From DTU089 sp002440045 (lineage in GTDB: Bacteria; Bacillota; Clostridia; Oscillospirales; Acutalibacteraceae), in assembly GCA_937885695.1 (NCBI GenBank), contig CALABP010000049.1:1-49937 (forward strand): 49,937 nt of DNA. Direction: 5' to 3'. Numbering within the stretch: position 1 is the first letter of the stretch; each line of letters starts with the position of its first letter. The notes beneath the pieces were generated by a model. The model saw nothing but the letters and a program-made list of their open reading frames with translations, was not told the DNA's origin and made no database searches. This document shows, one piece after another, positions 16,610 through 25,639 of the stretch. The position numbers were made by a program, and so were the translations under genes.

Positions 16610-17887
16610 ATGATGACTCCTCTTGCAGACAGAATCCGCCCCGAAACGCTTGACGATATTGTGGGGCAAACTCATCTTATAGGTGATGGCAAGCCGTTAA
16701 GAAATATTATTGAGTCGGGCGAATTGCCCAACCTCATATTTTACGGTCCGTCGGGAACGGGCAAAACAACGCTTGCCCGAATGATAGCAAAAAAGACGGA
16801 CCGCGCTTTAAGAAGGCTTAACTGTACAACCGCAGGAACGCAGGATATTAAAGACATTGTGTCGGAGCTTAACGCTTTTTCTGCGCCTAACGGAATACTT
16901 CTTTATCTTGACGAGATTCAGTATTTCAACAAAAAGCAGCAGCAGACGCTTCTTGAATACATAGAAAACGGCTCTATCACGCTGATAGCTTCAACCACCG
17001 AAAACCCGTATTTTTATGTTTACAGCGCCATTTTAAGCCGCTCGTCGGTGTTTGAGTTTAAATATGTCACGCCTAAAGAGGCTGAAAAAGCCGTAATAAG
17101 GGGCTTTAAATTTCTTGAAAAAGAAAAAAACGAAGAGTTTTTAATTGAAGACGGCGTAACGTCTCACATTGCGTTTGCATGCGGCGGCGACGTCAGAAAA
17201 TCGCTTAACGCGGTTGAGCTTTGCGTGCTTTCGGCGCGCCCCCCGAAGGCGGGCGAAAAGCGTTTAATTACGCTCGAAATGGCGCGCGCGCTTACACAAA
17301 AAAGCGCCATGCGCTATGACCGCGAGGGCGACGAGCACTATGACATTCTGTCGGCTTTTCAAAAGTCAATGCGCGGTTCCGACCCCGACGCGGCGCTTCA
17401 TTACCTTGCAAGGCTTCTTGAAGCGGGCGATATGACATCTGCAATAAGGCGGCTTTTGGTGTGCGCAAGCGAGGACGTAGGCCTTGCCTATCCAATGATT
17501 TTGCCGATTGTAAAGGCGGCGACCGACATTGCGCTTCAGGTCGGAATGCCCGAAGCACGCATACCCCTTGCCGACGCCGTTGTGCTTGTTGCAAATTCGC
17601 CCAAATCAAACACGGCTTATGCCGCTCTTGATGCGGCGCTTGCCGATATTAAAAACGGAAAAAGCGGACCTATCCCGCGAAATCTTCAAAATAAGCATTT
17701 CGACGGCGACGACGCCAAGGTTAAGGGGCAGTTCTACCTTTATCCGCACGATTACGAAAACAGATGGGTCTATCAGCAATATCTTCCCGACGCACTTCGC
17801 GACCGCAAATATTACGAGTTCGGCGACAATAAACAGGAACAGGCGGCAAGGGAGTATTGGCAAAAGATTAAAAAGCAAAGATTCTGA
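16610..17887 (+). CDS. rarA: replication-associated recombination protein A (RarA/MgsA), AAA ATPase
   Basis: Clamp-loader-like ATPase acting at stalled replication forks. The 425 residues begin with MTPLADRIRPETLDDIVGQ, followed by Walker A GPSGTGKT (46-53), Walker B (ILLYLDEIQ), sensor I (STTENPY), and the MgsA-type C-terminal oligomerisation domain (NSPKSNTAY, KHFDGDDAKVKGQFYLYPHDYENRWV). Length is normal for the family. Tandem ATG codons at 16610-16615 could both serve as start. The gene ends 4 bases before a mosaic repeat element. Confidence 0.95.
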   Translation: MMTPLADRIRPETLDDIVGQTHLIGDGKPLRNIIESGELPNLIFYGPSGTGKTTLARMIAKKTDRALRRLNCTTAGTQDIKDIVSELNAFSAPNGILLYLDEIQYFNKKQQQTLLEYIENGSITLIASTTENPYFYVYSAILSRSSVFEFKYVTPKEAEKAVIRGFKFLEKEKNEEFLIEDGVTSHIAFACGGDVRKSLNAVELCVLSARPPKAGEKRLITLEMARALTQKSAMRYDREGDEHYDILSAFQKSMRGSDPDAALHYLARLLEAGDMTSAIRRLLVCASEDVGLAYPMILPIVKAATDIALQVGMPEARIPLADAVVLVANSPKSNTAYAALDAALADIKNGKSGPIPRNLQNKHFDGDDAKVKGQFYLYPHDYENRWVYQQYLPDALRDRKYYEFGDNKQEQAAREYWQKIKKQRF

Positions 17888-18506
17888 GAAGCCGTTAGCT
17901 GTTAGCGCGCGGCGTTGCCGCATGAGCCGTTAGCTACGAGCTGTTAGCTGTTAGCCATTGTACCCGCTGCGCGGGAGCCGTGGGAACGCTTGCGCGTTCC
18001 GGCGGGCGGCAGATTGCCGCCCCTACGGAAAATGTGGGGAAATCCGCGCTAAAGCCGACAGGGTTTTATGCAGTAATGCCATTTAAAATAAAAATTAAAA
18101 TACCGTTTTTTGTTTATATGATTAGCAAATGAAAAAGCGTAGTATCGTTTACGCTTCGTAGGGGCGGCAATCTGCCGCCCGCCAAAATGCGAAGCATTTT
18201 CCTTGATTTTTTCCGCGCTTGCGCGGATTATAATAACTTATTACTTCTTACCTTTTACTTCTTACTTCAAAATCTGCCGCCCGCCAAAATGCGAAGCATT
18301 TTCCTTAAAACTTCCGCACACCGTGCGGAATACAATCGCGGCAAAGCCGCGCGCTAAAAGCTAAAAGCTAACGGCTATAGGCTACCCCGTAGGGGCGGCA
18401 ATCTGCCGCCCGCCGGAACGCGCAAGCGTTCCCACGGCTCCCGCGCAGCGGGTACAATGCTAACAGCTAATAGCTAACAGCTAACAGCTCACAGGAGGGA
18501 CAAACC
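17888..18506. repeat. mosaic REP-like intergenic element 1
   Basis: This holds no gene. In order it shows a GCYGTTA heptamer tract starting 4 bases after the rarA stop; a CGCGGC/GCCGCG hairpin; a GGAACGC/GCGTTCC hairpin; an inward-facing minus-strand REP hairpin (18004-18026); a 131-base core; a plus-strand REP hairpin (18158-18180) with an AAAATGC/GCATTTT hairpin; an A+T-rich heptamer tract (18235-18270) with half REP; another full REP (18389-18411); and TAACAGC heptamers ending 20 bases before the next ATG. Any promoter for the downstream gene must lie in or beyond this element. Confidence 0.8.
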
Positions 18507-19352
18507 ATGATGAAAAAATGTTCAAAAATTACGGCTGCCGTTCTTTCGGTAATTTTGGCGTTTTCGTTTTTTTGCGTTACGGCTTTTGCGGCAAACGAAG
18601 AAAAAGCCAAAACGGACATTGAAATCAAAAACGACTCGTTTTTTATAAAAATACCCGCCGGTTACGAAATGATGCAGTCGCCTTTTTATGATTTTTTAAA
18701 ATCCGAAAGTCCGCGCATCGGCGACAGAATAGCCGTGCTTGTGTTTAAAAACAAAGACGGCGCCGATGTAAACGAATTGCCGAAAGCAAAATACAGCGAT
18801 TTTGCAAATTCGGTTTTAAACGACGTTGCGGCGCAGCTTATGATTATAGAAAACTCCGCCGAAGCGGAATATGTCAGGGTAGACGGCAGCGGCGCGCTTT
18901 GCTGCAGGCTTCGCTTAACGGCGTTTTCGCAATATGCCTATTGCTACATTTTCACGGCAAAAAACAATATCTATTGCTTATATTTTTCTACCGATATTGC
19001 TTCTTCCAGTGCAGAAGTTCTTTCGGTGCTTCATTCGTTTTGCATAAACGACGAGCGATTTTCGGGTGATGAAAATGCACCTACAGGCGATTTCAGCGAC
19101 GCTTTGCCGTATGAAGAAGCTCTTTTAAAGGATTATATGCGCTATGGTTTATATAATCGGTACAGTTTATCGCCCGAGGGTGATGAAACATTTGATTATT
19201 GCGAGGCTTTTGATTATATACCTGTGTTTTTTGGTTTTACCAGAAGTGTTTCGTTAATAGTGCTTATTCTTACAATTATTTTTGCCGTCAAATATCTGTC
19301 AAAAAAGAAAAAGATTAAAAGATACGAAAATCTCTACGGAAAAATTTTTTAA
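18507..19352 (+). CDS. secreted-domain, single-pass membrane protein (cassette member 1)
   Basis: Not a recognised family by name. The protein has a signal peptide (1-29, cleavage near AFAAN), an extracellular domain (about 36-190), a linker, one membrane helix (about 245-263) and a short basic cytoplasmic tail with KKKKIKRYENLYG. The domain pattern (a FFIKIPAGYE beginning and a closing VLHSFCINDERF) resembles DUF1795/PsbP-like sensor or lipoprotein domains; that is inference. It is paralogous to the gene at 20236: both share SFxxNDERF, DF-DA-P around residue 196-201, and the tail motif. GGAGGG lies upstream of the ATG. Tandem ATGs at 18507/18510 are both possible. Confidence 0.7.
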   Translation: MMKKCSKITAAVLSVILAFSFFCVTAFAANEEKAKTDIEIKNDSFFIKIPAGYEMMQSPFYDFLKSESPRIGDRIAVLVFKNKDGADVNELPKAKYSDFANSVLNDVAAQLMIIENSAEAEYVRVDGSGALCCRLRLTAFSQYAYCYIFTAKNNIYCLYFSTDIASSSAEVLSVLHSFCINDERFSGDENAPTGDFSDALPYEEALLKDYMRYGLYNRYSLSPEGDETFDYCEAFDYIPVFFGFTRSVSLIVLILTIIFAVKYLSKKKKIKRYENLYGKIF

Positions 19353-19436
19353 CATATAATGGGCTGTGAAAATTTCTTACAGCTTCTGTTATAAAAAATC
19401 CCGCATTCTGCGGACTTAAACTACGGGAGGATACAT

Positions 19437-20243
19437 ATGAAAAAATTTTTATGTTTACTGTCGGTATTGCTCATTCTTTTTGCAATAGCCGCACCTGTTT
19501 TTGCAGAGTCTTCGGACCTGCCGTCTGAAATACCGTTTAATCACAGCGACGAAGCCGACGGATATGATTTTAACCGCGGCGGCGATGGCGGCGGCGCTTA
19601 CTTTGCACCGTACGCGTCGGACAGTGACGACCTTTACGATACGTTTGACAACACCGCTTTGGTTGTAGCCGCAATGGTGGCTTTTGTTTGCTTGTTCCTG
19701 TTTTTGCCGCTGCTTGCAGTTATGATTGTTTTTATCGTGCTCAACAGCAAAGCAAAGAAAAAAATCGCCGAGTATGAAAGGCGTATAAACGCCAATATGT
19801 ACGGCGGCTTTAACCCCGCGCAGGGCAATTTTTACGGCGCGCCTCAAGGCGGCTTTAACGGCAACTTTAACACGGCTCAGGGCGGTTTTAATAACGGATA
19901 TAACCCCGCTCAGGGCGGCTTTAACAACGGGTATAACACCAACACAGCACCCGGGGGCGGCTTCTCAACTTCGCCGCAGGGGCAGAATAACGCAAACGGC
20001 AGTTTCTCAACCTCGCCGCAGGGGCAAAATAACGCATACGGCGGTTTTTCACAGGGATTTTCAAGAAATGAAAACGGTATGTACGGCGGATTTTCTCAAA
20101 ACACGGGTTTTCAGAATATGAACGCGCAGAATGTGAATCCGCAGAATATGAATCCCCAAAACGTGAATACGCAGAACGTTGACGCACAAAACGGCGGCGC
20201 GCAAGGCGAAGCTCAAAAAAGCGGAGGTAACGCCGATGAATAA
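19437..20243 (+). CDS. membrane protein with Gly/Asn/Gln/Phe-rich prion-like cytoplasmic tail (cassette member 2)
   Basis: A signal peptide (1-23) is followed by a short acidic extracellular stretch (24-72) ending DDLYDTFD, a membrane helix (about 73-102), and then KAKKKIAEYERRI. The remaining 150 residues are low complexity: repeats of the type QGGFNNGYNPA, SFSTSPQGQNNA, then NAQNVNPQNMN. The tail is rich in Gly, Asn, Gln, Phe and Tyr and almost free of Lys and Leu, a composition like prion-like or phase-separating domains. The juxtamembrane DxYDTFD and KKKIxEYE segments match cassette member 3, so the three genes share one membrane module. GGGAGG lies before the ATG. It overlaps the next gene by 8 bases. 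Confidence 0.7.
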   Translation: MKKFLCLLSVLLILFAIAAPVFAESSDLPSEIPFNHSDEADGYDFNRGGDGGGAYFAPYASDSDDLYDTFDNTALVVAAMVAFVCLFLFLPLLAVMIVFIVLNSKAKKKIAEYERRINANMYGGFNPAQGNFYGAPQGGFNGNFNTAQGGFNNGYNPAQGGFNNGYNTNTAPGGGFSTSPQGQNNANGSFSTSPQGQNNAYGGFSQGFSRNENGMYGGFSQNTGFQNMNAQNVNPQNMNPQNVNTQNVDAQNGGAQGEAQKSGGNADE

Positions 20244-21108
20244 GATGAAAAAAGCAATTGCATCATTAATTGCGGCAATAATGCTCGTTTCGGCGGCTTC
20301 TTTTTCGGCTTTCGCCCTTAAAGTCGCAGACGGCTCTGAAAAGTTTGAGGTGTTCAACGACAAGTTTTATGCCGTCGTGCCCGAAAATTATATAATCTGC
20401 TACAACAAGAACAATTATATATTTATGTCGGACAGGGCGGTTGACACTTATTACATCAGTTTTTATTGCTTCGACAACAAAGACGGCATAAACGCTCTTG
20501 CGCTTTCTTCGCAAAAAAAACAGCTTGATTTTGCCGATGATATTATTGAAAAATCATTTAAGGATTATGACGACGATTTCGGAATAAGCGAGGTTTATGA
20601 GCTTGACGCAAACGGCTGTACCTGTCTTGTTGCCGATTCGTTTACAGACTCGGGCGACCACGAAGAGCTCATGGGCACATGCTACATAATAACGTGCAAA
20701 AGTAATATTTATTTAATTAAGTTCGAGTCCTACGGCGTGTTCCCGGAAGAGGACATTACGACCGTTATGGAATCTTTTTCTGCAAACGACGAGCGCTTCG
20801 GCGGTGAAAAAGAAAAAAATCACTGCGATTTTACAGATGCGTTCCCGCTCTCTGCCGCTCTTGAAAACGACGTTACAGCTTATGACGAGGCTGTTTTCGG
20901 CAACGGCGCGCGGCAGGATTTCGGCGCAATAGACCCCGACGATTACGATGATACGTTTGATGTTTTCGCGGCGGTTGTTATGTCGCTTATATTCATAGTT
21001 CCGACAGCCGTAATTGCCGTTATTGCAATTGTGTTTATTTGCAAATATGTAAAAAACAAAAAGAAGCTGCGCGAGTATGAAGAAAAATACGGCGGCTTAA
21101 TGATGTAA
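20236..21108 (+). CDS. secreted-domain, single-pass membrane protein (cassette member 3)
   Basis: The 290-residue product has a signal peptide (1-27), an extracellular domain (about 35-190), the DPDDYDDTFD juxtamembrane segment, a helix at about 243-269 and a tail NKKKLREYEEKYG. It is a paralogue of member 1 (shared SFSANDERF, HCDFTDAFP-AL) and has the same membrane module as member 2. The ATG at 20236 is chosen because GGAGG lies 8 bases upstream and the signal peptide starts there; an earlier in-frame codon would add 19 hydrophilic residues. The gene begins 8 bases before the stop of member 2, so translation is coupled. Function unknown; probably an envelope sensor or assembly partner (inference). 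Confidence 0.7.
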   Translation: MNKMKKAIASLIAAIMLVSAASFSAFALKVADGSEKFEVFNDKFYAVVPENYIICYNKNNYIFMSDRAVDTYYISFYCFDNKDGINALALSSQKKQLDFADDIIEKSFKDYDDDFGISEVYELDANGCTCLVADSFTDSGDHEELMGTCYIITCKSNIYLIKFESYGVFPEEDITTVMESFSANDERFGGEKEKNHCDFTDAFPLSAALENDVTAYDEAVFGNGARQDFGAIDPDDYDDTFDVFAAVVMSLIFIVPTAVIAVIAIVFICKYVKNKKKLREYEEKYGGLMM

Positions 21109-21156
21109 CGGTATTAAAAAATATTAAATACAGCCCACGGGCAAGAGGTGTTTTTT

Positions 21157-22002
21157 ATGAAAAGATTTCCTATAGGCGTAATTATCAACAGCTTCAGAAC
21201 GGATATTCCCACCTCCGTTAAAAAGGCTGCCGAAGTCGGCGCGCAGGGCATTCAGGTCTATGCCACGAGCGGCGAAATGGCTCCCGAAAACCTTTCAAAG
21301 GAAAAAAGACGCGAGTTTTTGGACCTTGTTAAGTCAAACGGACTTATCATTTCGGCTCTTTGCGGCGACCTCGGCGGGGGCGGCTTTACGCATCCCGAAA
21401 AAAATCCCGAGAAAATCGAAAAATCAAAGCGCATTTTAGACCTTGCAAAAGAGCTTGAAACAAACGTCGTTACAACTCACATCGGCGTTGTTCCCGAGGA
21501 CAAAAATCACGACAGATACAAAATTATGCAGGAGGCATGCCATGAGCTTGCCGAATATGCCGACTCTATAGACGCGCATTTTGCCATTGAAACAGGCCCC
21601 GAAACAAGCGCAACGTTAAAGGGATTTCTTGATTCGCTCGAAAGCACGGGCGTGGGCGTAAACCTTGACCCCGCAAACCTTGTGATGGTTACGGGCGACG
21701 ACCCCGTAAAGGCTGTTCACAATCTTAAAAAATATATCGTCCACACGCACGCAAAAGACGGCAAACAGCTGTTTTATAAAGACCCCGAAATAATTTACGG
21801 AATGAAGCCCGACGTAATAGTAACCGGCGACTCGTTTATCGAAGTGCCGCTCGGCGAGGGCAGCGTGCCGTTTAAAGAGTACCTTGAAGCGCTTTGCGAT
21901 ATCGGCTACAACGGCTTCCTTACAATCGAACGCGAGGTCGGCGACACCCCCGAAAAGGATATAAGAACCGCGGTAAAATTCCTTGAGGGAATGTTTGATT
22001 AA
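21157..22002 (+). CDS. sugar phosphate isomerase/epimerase, xylose-isomerase-like TIM barrel
   Basis: A 281-residue AP-endonuclease-2/IolE-type TIM barrel. Visible motifs are the start FPIGVIINSFR, AAEVGAQGIQVYA, VTTHIGVVP, the metal-ligand stretch IETGPE, NLDPANL, YIVHTHAKD and the C-terminal FLTIEREVG. Such enzymes isomerise or epimerise keto-sugars or inositol derivatives with a divalent metal; the substrate here is unknown. The ATG at 21157 has AAGAGGTG upstream; the in-frame TTG nine bases earlier is less likely. The gene stands alone, 48 bases after the membrane cassette, and its stop is followed at once by a repeat element. Confidence 0.88.
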   Translation: MKRFPIGVIINSFRTDIPTSVKKAAEVGAQGIQVYATSGEMAPENLSKEKRREFLDLVKSNGLIISALCGDLGGGGFTHPEKNPEKIEKSKRILDLAKELETNVVTTHIGVVPEDKNHDRYKIMQEACHELAEYADSIDAHFAIETGPETSATLKGFLDSLESTGVGVNLDPANLVMVTGDDPVKAVHNLKKYIVHTHAKDGKQLFYKDPEIIYGMKPDVIVTGDSFIEVPLGEGSVPFKEYLEALCDIGYNGFLTIEREVGDTPEKDIRTAVKFLEGMFD

Positions 22003-22871
22003 GCCGTTAGCTGTTAGCGCGCGGCTTCGCCGCTTGAGCCGTTAGCCGTTAGCTTTTAGCTGTTAGCCTGCGTGGCGGTCAGTTTGTTTTATCATTTTTA
22101 CATTGTCTTTCTGACGGTGGCTATTGGCACGGCATTGCCGTGATTGTATTCCGCACGTTGTGCGAAAATGTTAAGGAAAACGGCGTTGCCGTTTTTGGCG
22201 GGCGGCAGGTTGCCGCCCCTACGGGGTAGCTATTAGCCGTTGGCTGTTAGCCATTAGCCGTTAGCTTTTAGCACGCGGCGTTGCCGCTTGAGCCGTTAGC
22301 CGTTAGCTTTTAGCTGTTAGCCTGCGTGGCGGTCAGTTTGTTTTATCATTTTTACATTGTCTTTCTGACGGTGGCTATTGGCACGGCATTGCCGTGATTG
22401 TATTCCGCACGTTGTGCGAAAATGTTAAGGAAAACGGCGTTGCCGTTTTTGGCGGGCGGCAGATTGCCGCCCCTACGGGAAGTATGGGAAAATCGGCGCG
22501 GAAAACGGCAGGTTTTTGCGTGGAAAAACCTATATTGCGTGTTTATTGACGGGTAAATTACAGTACCGAAATAAATCTATAAACAATCAAACATTTTAAA
22601 TGACAAACCCCGTATTCGGACAAAACCCGTTCACGGGGATTTTTATATCGACATAAATAAAACCCTGCAAGCGGAAAAACATATCCGTTTACAGGGTTCA
22701 CTTTATTATAGTGTAAAAATGATAAAACGCGTTTTTTTGTTTTCACTTCGTAGGGGCGGCAATCTGCCGCCCGCCAAAACGCGGAGCGTTTTCCTATATT
22801 TTTCCGCACAACGTGCGGAATATAATCGCGGCGAAGCCGCGTGCTAAAAGCTAACAGCTCGTCGTGCGCGC
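22003..22871. repeat. mosaic REP-like intergenic element 2, with an internal tandem duplication
   Basis: No gene. The heptamer tract starts at the base after the isomerase stop. A segment of about 197 bases (22029-22225) recurs at 22283-22479 with one clear substitution. Minus-strand REP hairpins lie at 22200-22222 and 22454-22476, and a plus-strand REP at 22750-22772. The core between them has the shared 70-base A+T-rich block (about 22531-22605) and a terminator-like AACCCTG/CAGGGTT hairpin (about 22663-22700). The right end reaches within 11 bases of the convergent patB-like stop. Confidence 0.8.
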
Positions 22872-24566
22872 TCATCCTTTCGGAAAATCCGTTGCAGTTT
22901 TGCCGTAATAGGCGAATGTTACGCGGTTATTTTCGTCAAGCTCTGCAAAAACGGGAAGCTGAAGCTCGCGTTTTTTCATATTTTCTTTCATTCCGAAAAC
23001 AAGCTTTAAAAGCTCCTCGTCAAAAATCGGTCTGTTTGAAGAATTATCCGCAATTTCATAAAACGCCTTGTCGCCCGAAACAAGCTGAACGCCCGAATTG
23101 CAAGTAAAGCAGTTATATTTTGAAAAGATTTTACCGTCGGGGTCGGCAATAAGGGTGTAGTCGTGAAGCGCGCGAAGATTTTCGACCTCTTCTTCGCTTG
23201 ACGGCACAAAAACGGTTATTTTATTATCTTTTTTCTCTTTAATTTTGTCAAGGAATGTGAAAAGCTCTTCGGAAAATACAGAGCCGACGGGTCTTGAAAA
23301 CGCAACAAGCTTTTTGCATTTTTCGTCGCCCGCATCATTGAAAATCACGCCGTTTTCAAGCGTAATGTGAATAGGTCTGCCGTGTTCTTTTTCCTCTTCT
23401 CTGCGGCGCTCAACACCGCGTTTGAAGCGGAAAAGCGCCTTTTCGAGCGTGTTTTTTGCACAGGCAAGGTTAATTCTTTGAAAGCCCCTGCCCGCAATGC
23501 CGAACATTTCGCCGTTGTCAAGGAATATTTTTTCGCCTTCAAGAATTTCGCGCATTTCTTCGTGTGTAAACCCGAGTCCGCGCACGTCTATCCACTGAAG
23601 ATATGTGCCTTCAAGCGGCGAACAGACGACCTCGGGGAAGTTCTCTTTCATAAAGCTTTCAACAAGCTCTGCGTTTTCTTTTATTACGGGCAAAAGCTCC
23701 AAAAGCCAGTCTTCGCACTTGTTATATGCCGCCTCGCACGCAGTATAAGCAAAAATATTAAGGTGAAAATGCACGTTGATTGCGGCGGCAAGCTTCATTT
23801 TGTCACGAAAAGCCTTGTTCGGAATAATTATGTTTGAGCACTGAAGCCCCGCAAGGTTAAACGTTTTGCTGGGCGCGGTGCAAACGGCGCAGTTATTTTT
23901 GATTTCGTCGCCGAGTGTCGCTAACACCGTGTGCTTTACCCCGGGCATAATAAGGTCGTTGTGAATTTCGTCGTCGATTACAAACACGTTGTTTTCACAG
24001 CAAACGTCAGCAATGAATTTTAACTCCTCTTCTGTCCAGACCTTTCCGACGGGGTTGTGTGGGTTCGACAAAAGAAGCGCGGTTACGTCTTTTCTGGCGG
24101 CTTTTTTCTTAAAATCCTCGCGGTCGATTTCATAAACGCCGTTTTTGTTAATAAGCTCTGAATAAACAATGTGCCTGCCCATTGCCGTGACCGACACGTC
24201 AAAAGGATAGTAAACGGGCGTTAAAATAAGCACGGCTTCGTTTGCGTTTGTAACCGCCGTTGTTAAAAGCTCCAGTGCGTCAACAACGCCCGGCGTAGTA
24301 ACAATCCACTCTTTTTTAACGTCAAAGCTGTGGCGGCGCTTCTGCCACGAAATTACCGCGTCAAAATAGCGCTCGGTGGGGTTTGTATAGCCGAGAATCG
24401 AGTTTTCCGCAAGCTCTTTAAGCGCGGTTTTTATTTCGGGCGCGGTGTAAAACTCCATATCCGCAACCGAAAGCGGAACAAATTCGCTTGTTGTGCCCTC
24501 GGTCCATTTTGCGGCGCCGTCGCGGCTGCGGTCGGGAACGCTTGTAAAATCGTATTTTCTGTTCAT
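22872..24566 (-). CDS. PatB/MalY-type C-S lyase (PLP aminotransferase fold) with C-terminal peroxiredoxin-like domain
   Basis: Residues 1-388 form a fold-type I PLP enzyme of the MalY/PatB cystathionine beta-lyase group: LSVADMEF at the start, NPHNPVGKVW, VIDDEIHNDL, and the PLP lysine K234 in APSKTFNLAG. About 170 residues follow that the family normally lacks. They look like a thioredoxin-fold AhpC/TSA-type domain (KKLVAFSRPVGSVFSEEL, TLIADPDGKIF), but the usual redox CxxC position reads S429-V-F-S432, so it is probably not a thiol oxidoreductase. It starts at ATG 24566 with GAGG upstream. It lies 27 bases after a LysR regulator in the same direction, suggesting regulated sulfur amino-acid use. 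Confidence 0.85.
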   Translation of the reverse strand: MNRKYDFTSVPDRSRDGAAKWTEGTTSEFVPLSVADMEFYTAPEIKTALKELAENSILGYTNPTERYFDAVISWQKRRHSFDVKKEWIVTTPGVVDALELLTTAVTNANEAVLILTPVYYPFDVSVTAMGRHIVYSELINKNGVYEIDREDFKKKAARKDVTALLLSNPHNPVGKVWTEEELKFIADVCCENNVFVIDDEIHNDLIMPGVKHTVLATLGDEIKNNCAVCTAPSKTFNLAGLQCSNIIIPNKAFRDKMKLAAAINVHFHLNIFAYTACEAAYNKCEDWLLELLPVIKENAELVESFMKENFPEVVCSPLEGTYLQWIDVRGLGFTHEEMREILEGEKIFLDNGEMFGIAGRGFQRINLACAKNTLEKALFRFKRGVERRREEEKEHGRPIHITLENGVIFNDAGDEKCKKLVAFSRPVGSVFSEELFTFLDKIKEKKDNKITVFVPSSEEEVENLRALHDYTLIADPDGKIFSKYNCFTCNSGVQLVSGDKAFYEIADNSSNRPIFDEELLKLVFGMKENMKKRELQLPVFAELDENNRVTFAYYGKTATDFPKG

Positions 24567-24590
24567 ATAAATACCTCTTTCCCTGTTTAA

Positions 24591-24617
24591 CAGTCAAAAC
24601 CGTGCAGGGTTTGACTG
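24591..24617. repeat. inverted repeat across the LysR stop codon
   Basis: CAGTCAAA (24591-24598) and TTTGACTG (24610-24617) form an 8-bp perfect stem with an 11-base loop. There is no T run, so it is not a classical terminator. It could trim transcript passage into the lyase gene or act as a binding site. Confidence 0.4.
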
Positions 24618-25508
24618 CTTTATACCTAAACTTCTGTAAGTTTTTATTATATCCGACAAAAGGTCGGTGTTTGCAAAATCCTTGTTATAAATGATTTTTG
24701 TCTCGCGCACCATACTCAGATTTTCAATCGGCAAAGCGGTGATTTTGCCCTTTTTAATTTCGTCCATGCACGCGCTCCCCGGGAGGATTGACACGCCGAG
24801 ATTTTTTCTTATAAGGTCTTTTATCGTCGCAATGTTGTCAACTTCGAGCATTATGTTAAAATCGCCGACCGACACGTTGTTGCTTTCAAGCGTCGAGTCA
24901 AAAAGCTTTCGCGTGGCTGAAGAGGGCGTGCGAAGAATCATTTTTTGCTTTTTTAAGTCGCTTAACGTTACAACGCCCTTTTTTGCAAGCGGATTGCCCG
25001 TTGCCATTATACACATAAGGCAGTCGGTGTCAAGAAGCATTGAATTATAGCGCGGGTCCGAAAAAGAACCGTCAACAACGGCAAGGTCAATCTCGTAATT
25101 GCCGAGCATATCATAAAGATTATTTATGGTATCAGTAAAAAGTATTATTTTTGTGCCGCTTTTTTCACTGCCGTATTTTGCAAGAGCCTCTGCCGTTAAA
25201 TTGCTTTCGGAGGTGTGCGTAATGCCCACCCTAAGAACAGAAATATGCTTTTCGGAATTTTTGATTTCAAGCAGCATTTTTTCGTTTAACGACTTAAATC
25301 TGCGCGCATATTTTACCGCAATTTCGCCTTGCGGCGTAAGCTTTAACCCGTCGCGCCCGCGAACGAACAGCGGTGCGCCGATTTCATCTTCTAAAAGCTT
25401 TATGTGGCGGCTTGCCGCAGGCTGAGTTAAAGACAGCTCATCGGCGGCACGCGTTATGTTGCGGTGCTCCGCCACTGAAAGAAGCGTTTCTATTTTGTTG
25501 CCGAGCAT
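24594..25508 (-). CDS. LysR family transcriptional regulator
   Basis: A 304-residue regulator. The N-terminal winged helix-turn-helix is typical (LLSVAEHRNITRAADELSLTQPAASRHIKLLEDEIGAPLFVR), followed by a two-lobed effector domain (about 90-295). The start is the ATG at 25508 with GGTGA upstream; an upstream in-frame TTG would add 11 residues that are not LysR-like. It lies directly upstream of the C-S lyase and divergent from the antiporter, so either may be its target. A promoter with TATACT lies 65-94 bases upstream. The effector is unknown. Confidence 0.93.
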   Translation of the reverse strand: MLGNKIETLLSVAEHRNITRAADELSLTQPAASRHIKLLEDEIGAPLFVRGRDGLKLTPQGEIAVKYARRFKSLNEKMLLEIKNSEKHISVLRVGITHTSESNLTAEALAKYGSEKSGTKIILFTDTINNLYDMLGNYEIDLAVVDGSFSDPRYNSMLLDTDCLMCIMATGNPLAKKGVVTLSDLKKQKMILRTPSSATRKLFDSTLESNNVSVGDFNIMLEVDNIATIKDLIRKNLGVSILPGSACMDEIKKGKITALPIENLSMVRETKIIYNKDFANTDLLSDIIKTYRSLGIKQSNPARF

Positions 25509-25553
25509 ACTATCACCATAAAGAAAATTTATTGTGTGCAAAATAAATATAAT

Positions 25554-25582
25554 TTGCTTTTATCTTTATTCAAGTATATCAT
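25554..25582 (+). promoter_or_regulatory. promoter of the antiporter-MgtC operon
   Basis: TTGCTT (25554-25559) and TATCAT (25577-25582) are separated by 17 bases. It overlaps the divergent LysR promoter, a layout typical of LysR control. Confidence 0.55.
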
Positions 25583-25602
25583 ATAGCGGTACTCTTTTTC
25601 AA
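25573..25602 (-). promoter_or_regulatory. promoter of the LysR gene
   Basis: On the minus strand TTGAAA (25602-25597) and TATACT (25578-25573) are 18 bases apart. Its -10 overlaps the end of the divergent promoter. Confidence 0.55.
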
Positions 25603-25639
25603 GAGCTGTTCATACATATATTAAAAATATCAAAAATAC

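Noticed and set aside
17888..18506. Possible CRISPR array
   Set aside because: Repeats are short, contiguous heptamers and hairpins without equal unique spacers, and no cas genes are present.
22003..22871. tRNA or structured RNA gene suggested by many hairpins
   Set aside because: Hairpins are those of the repeat family; no cloverleaf, anticodon arm or CCA-type end was found.
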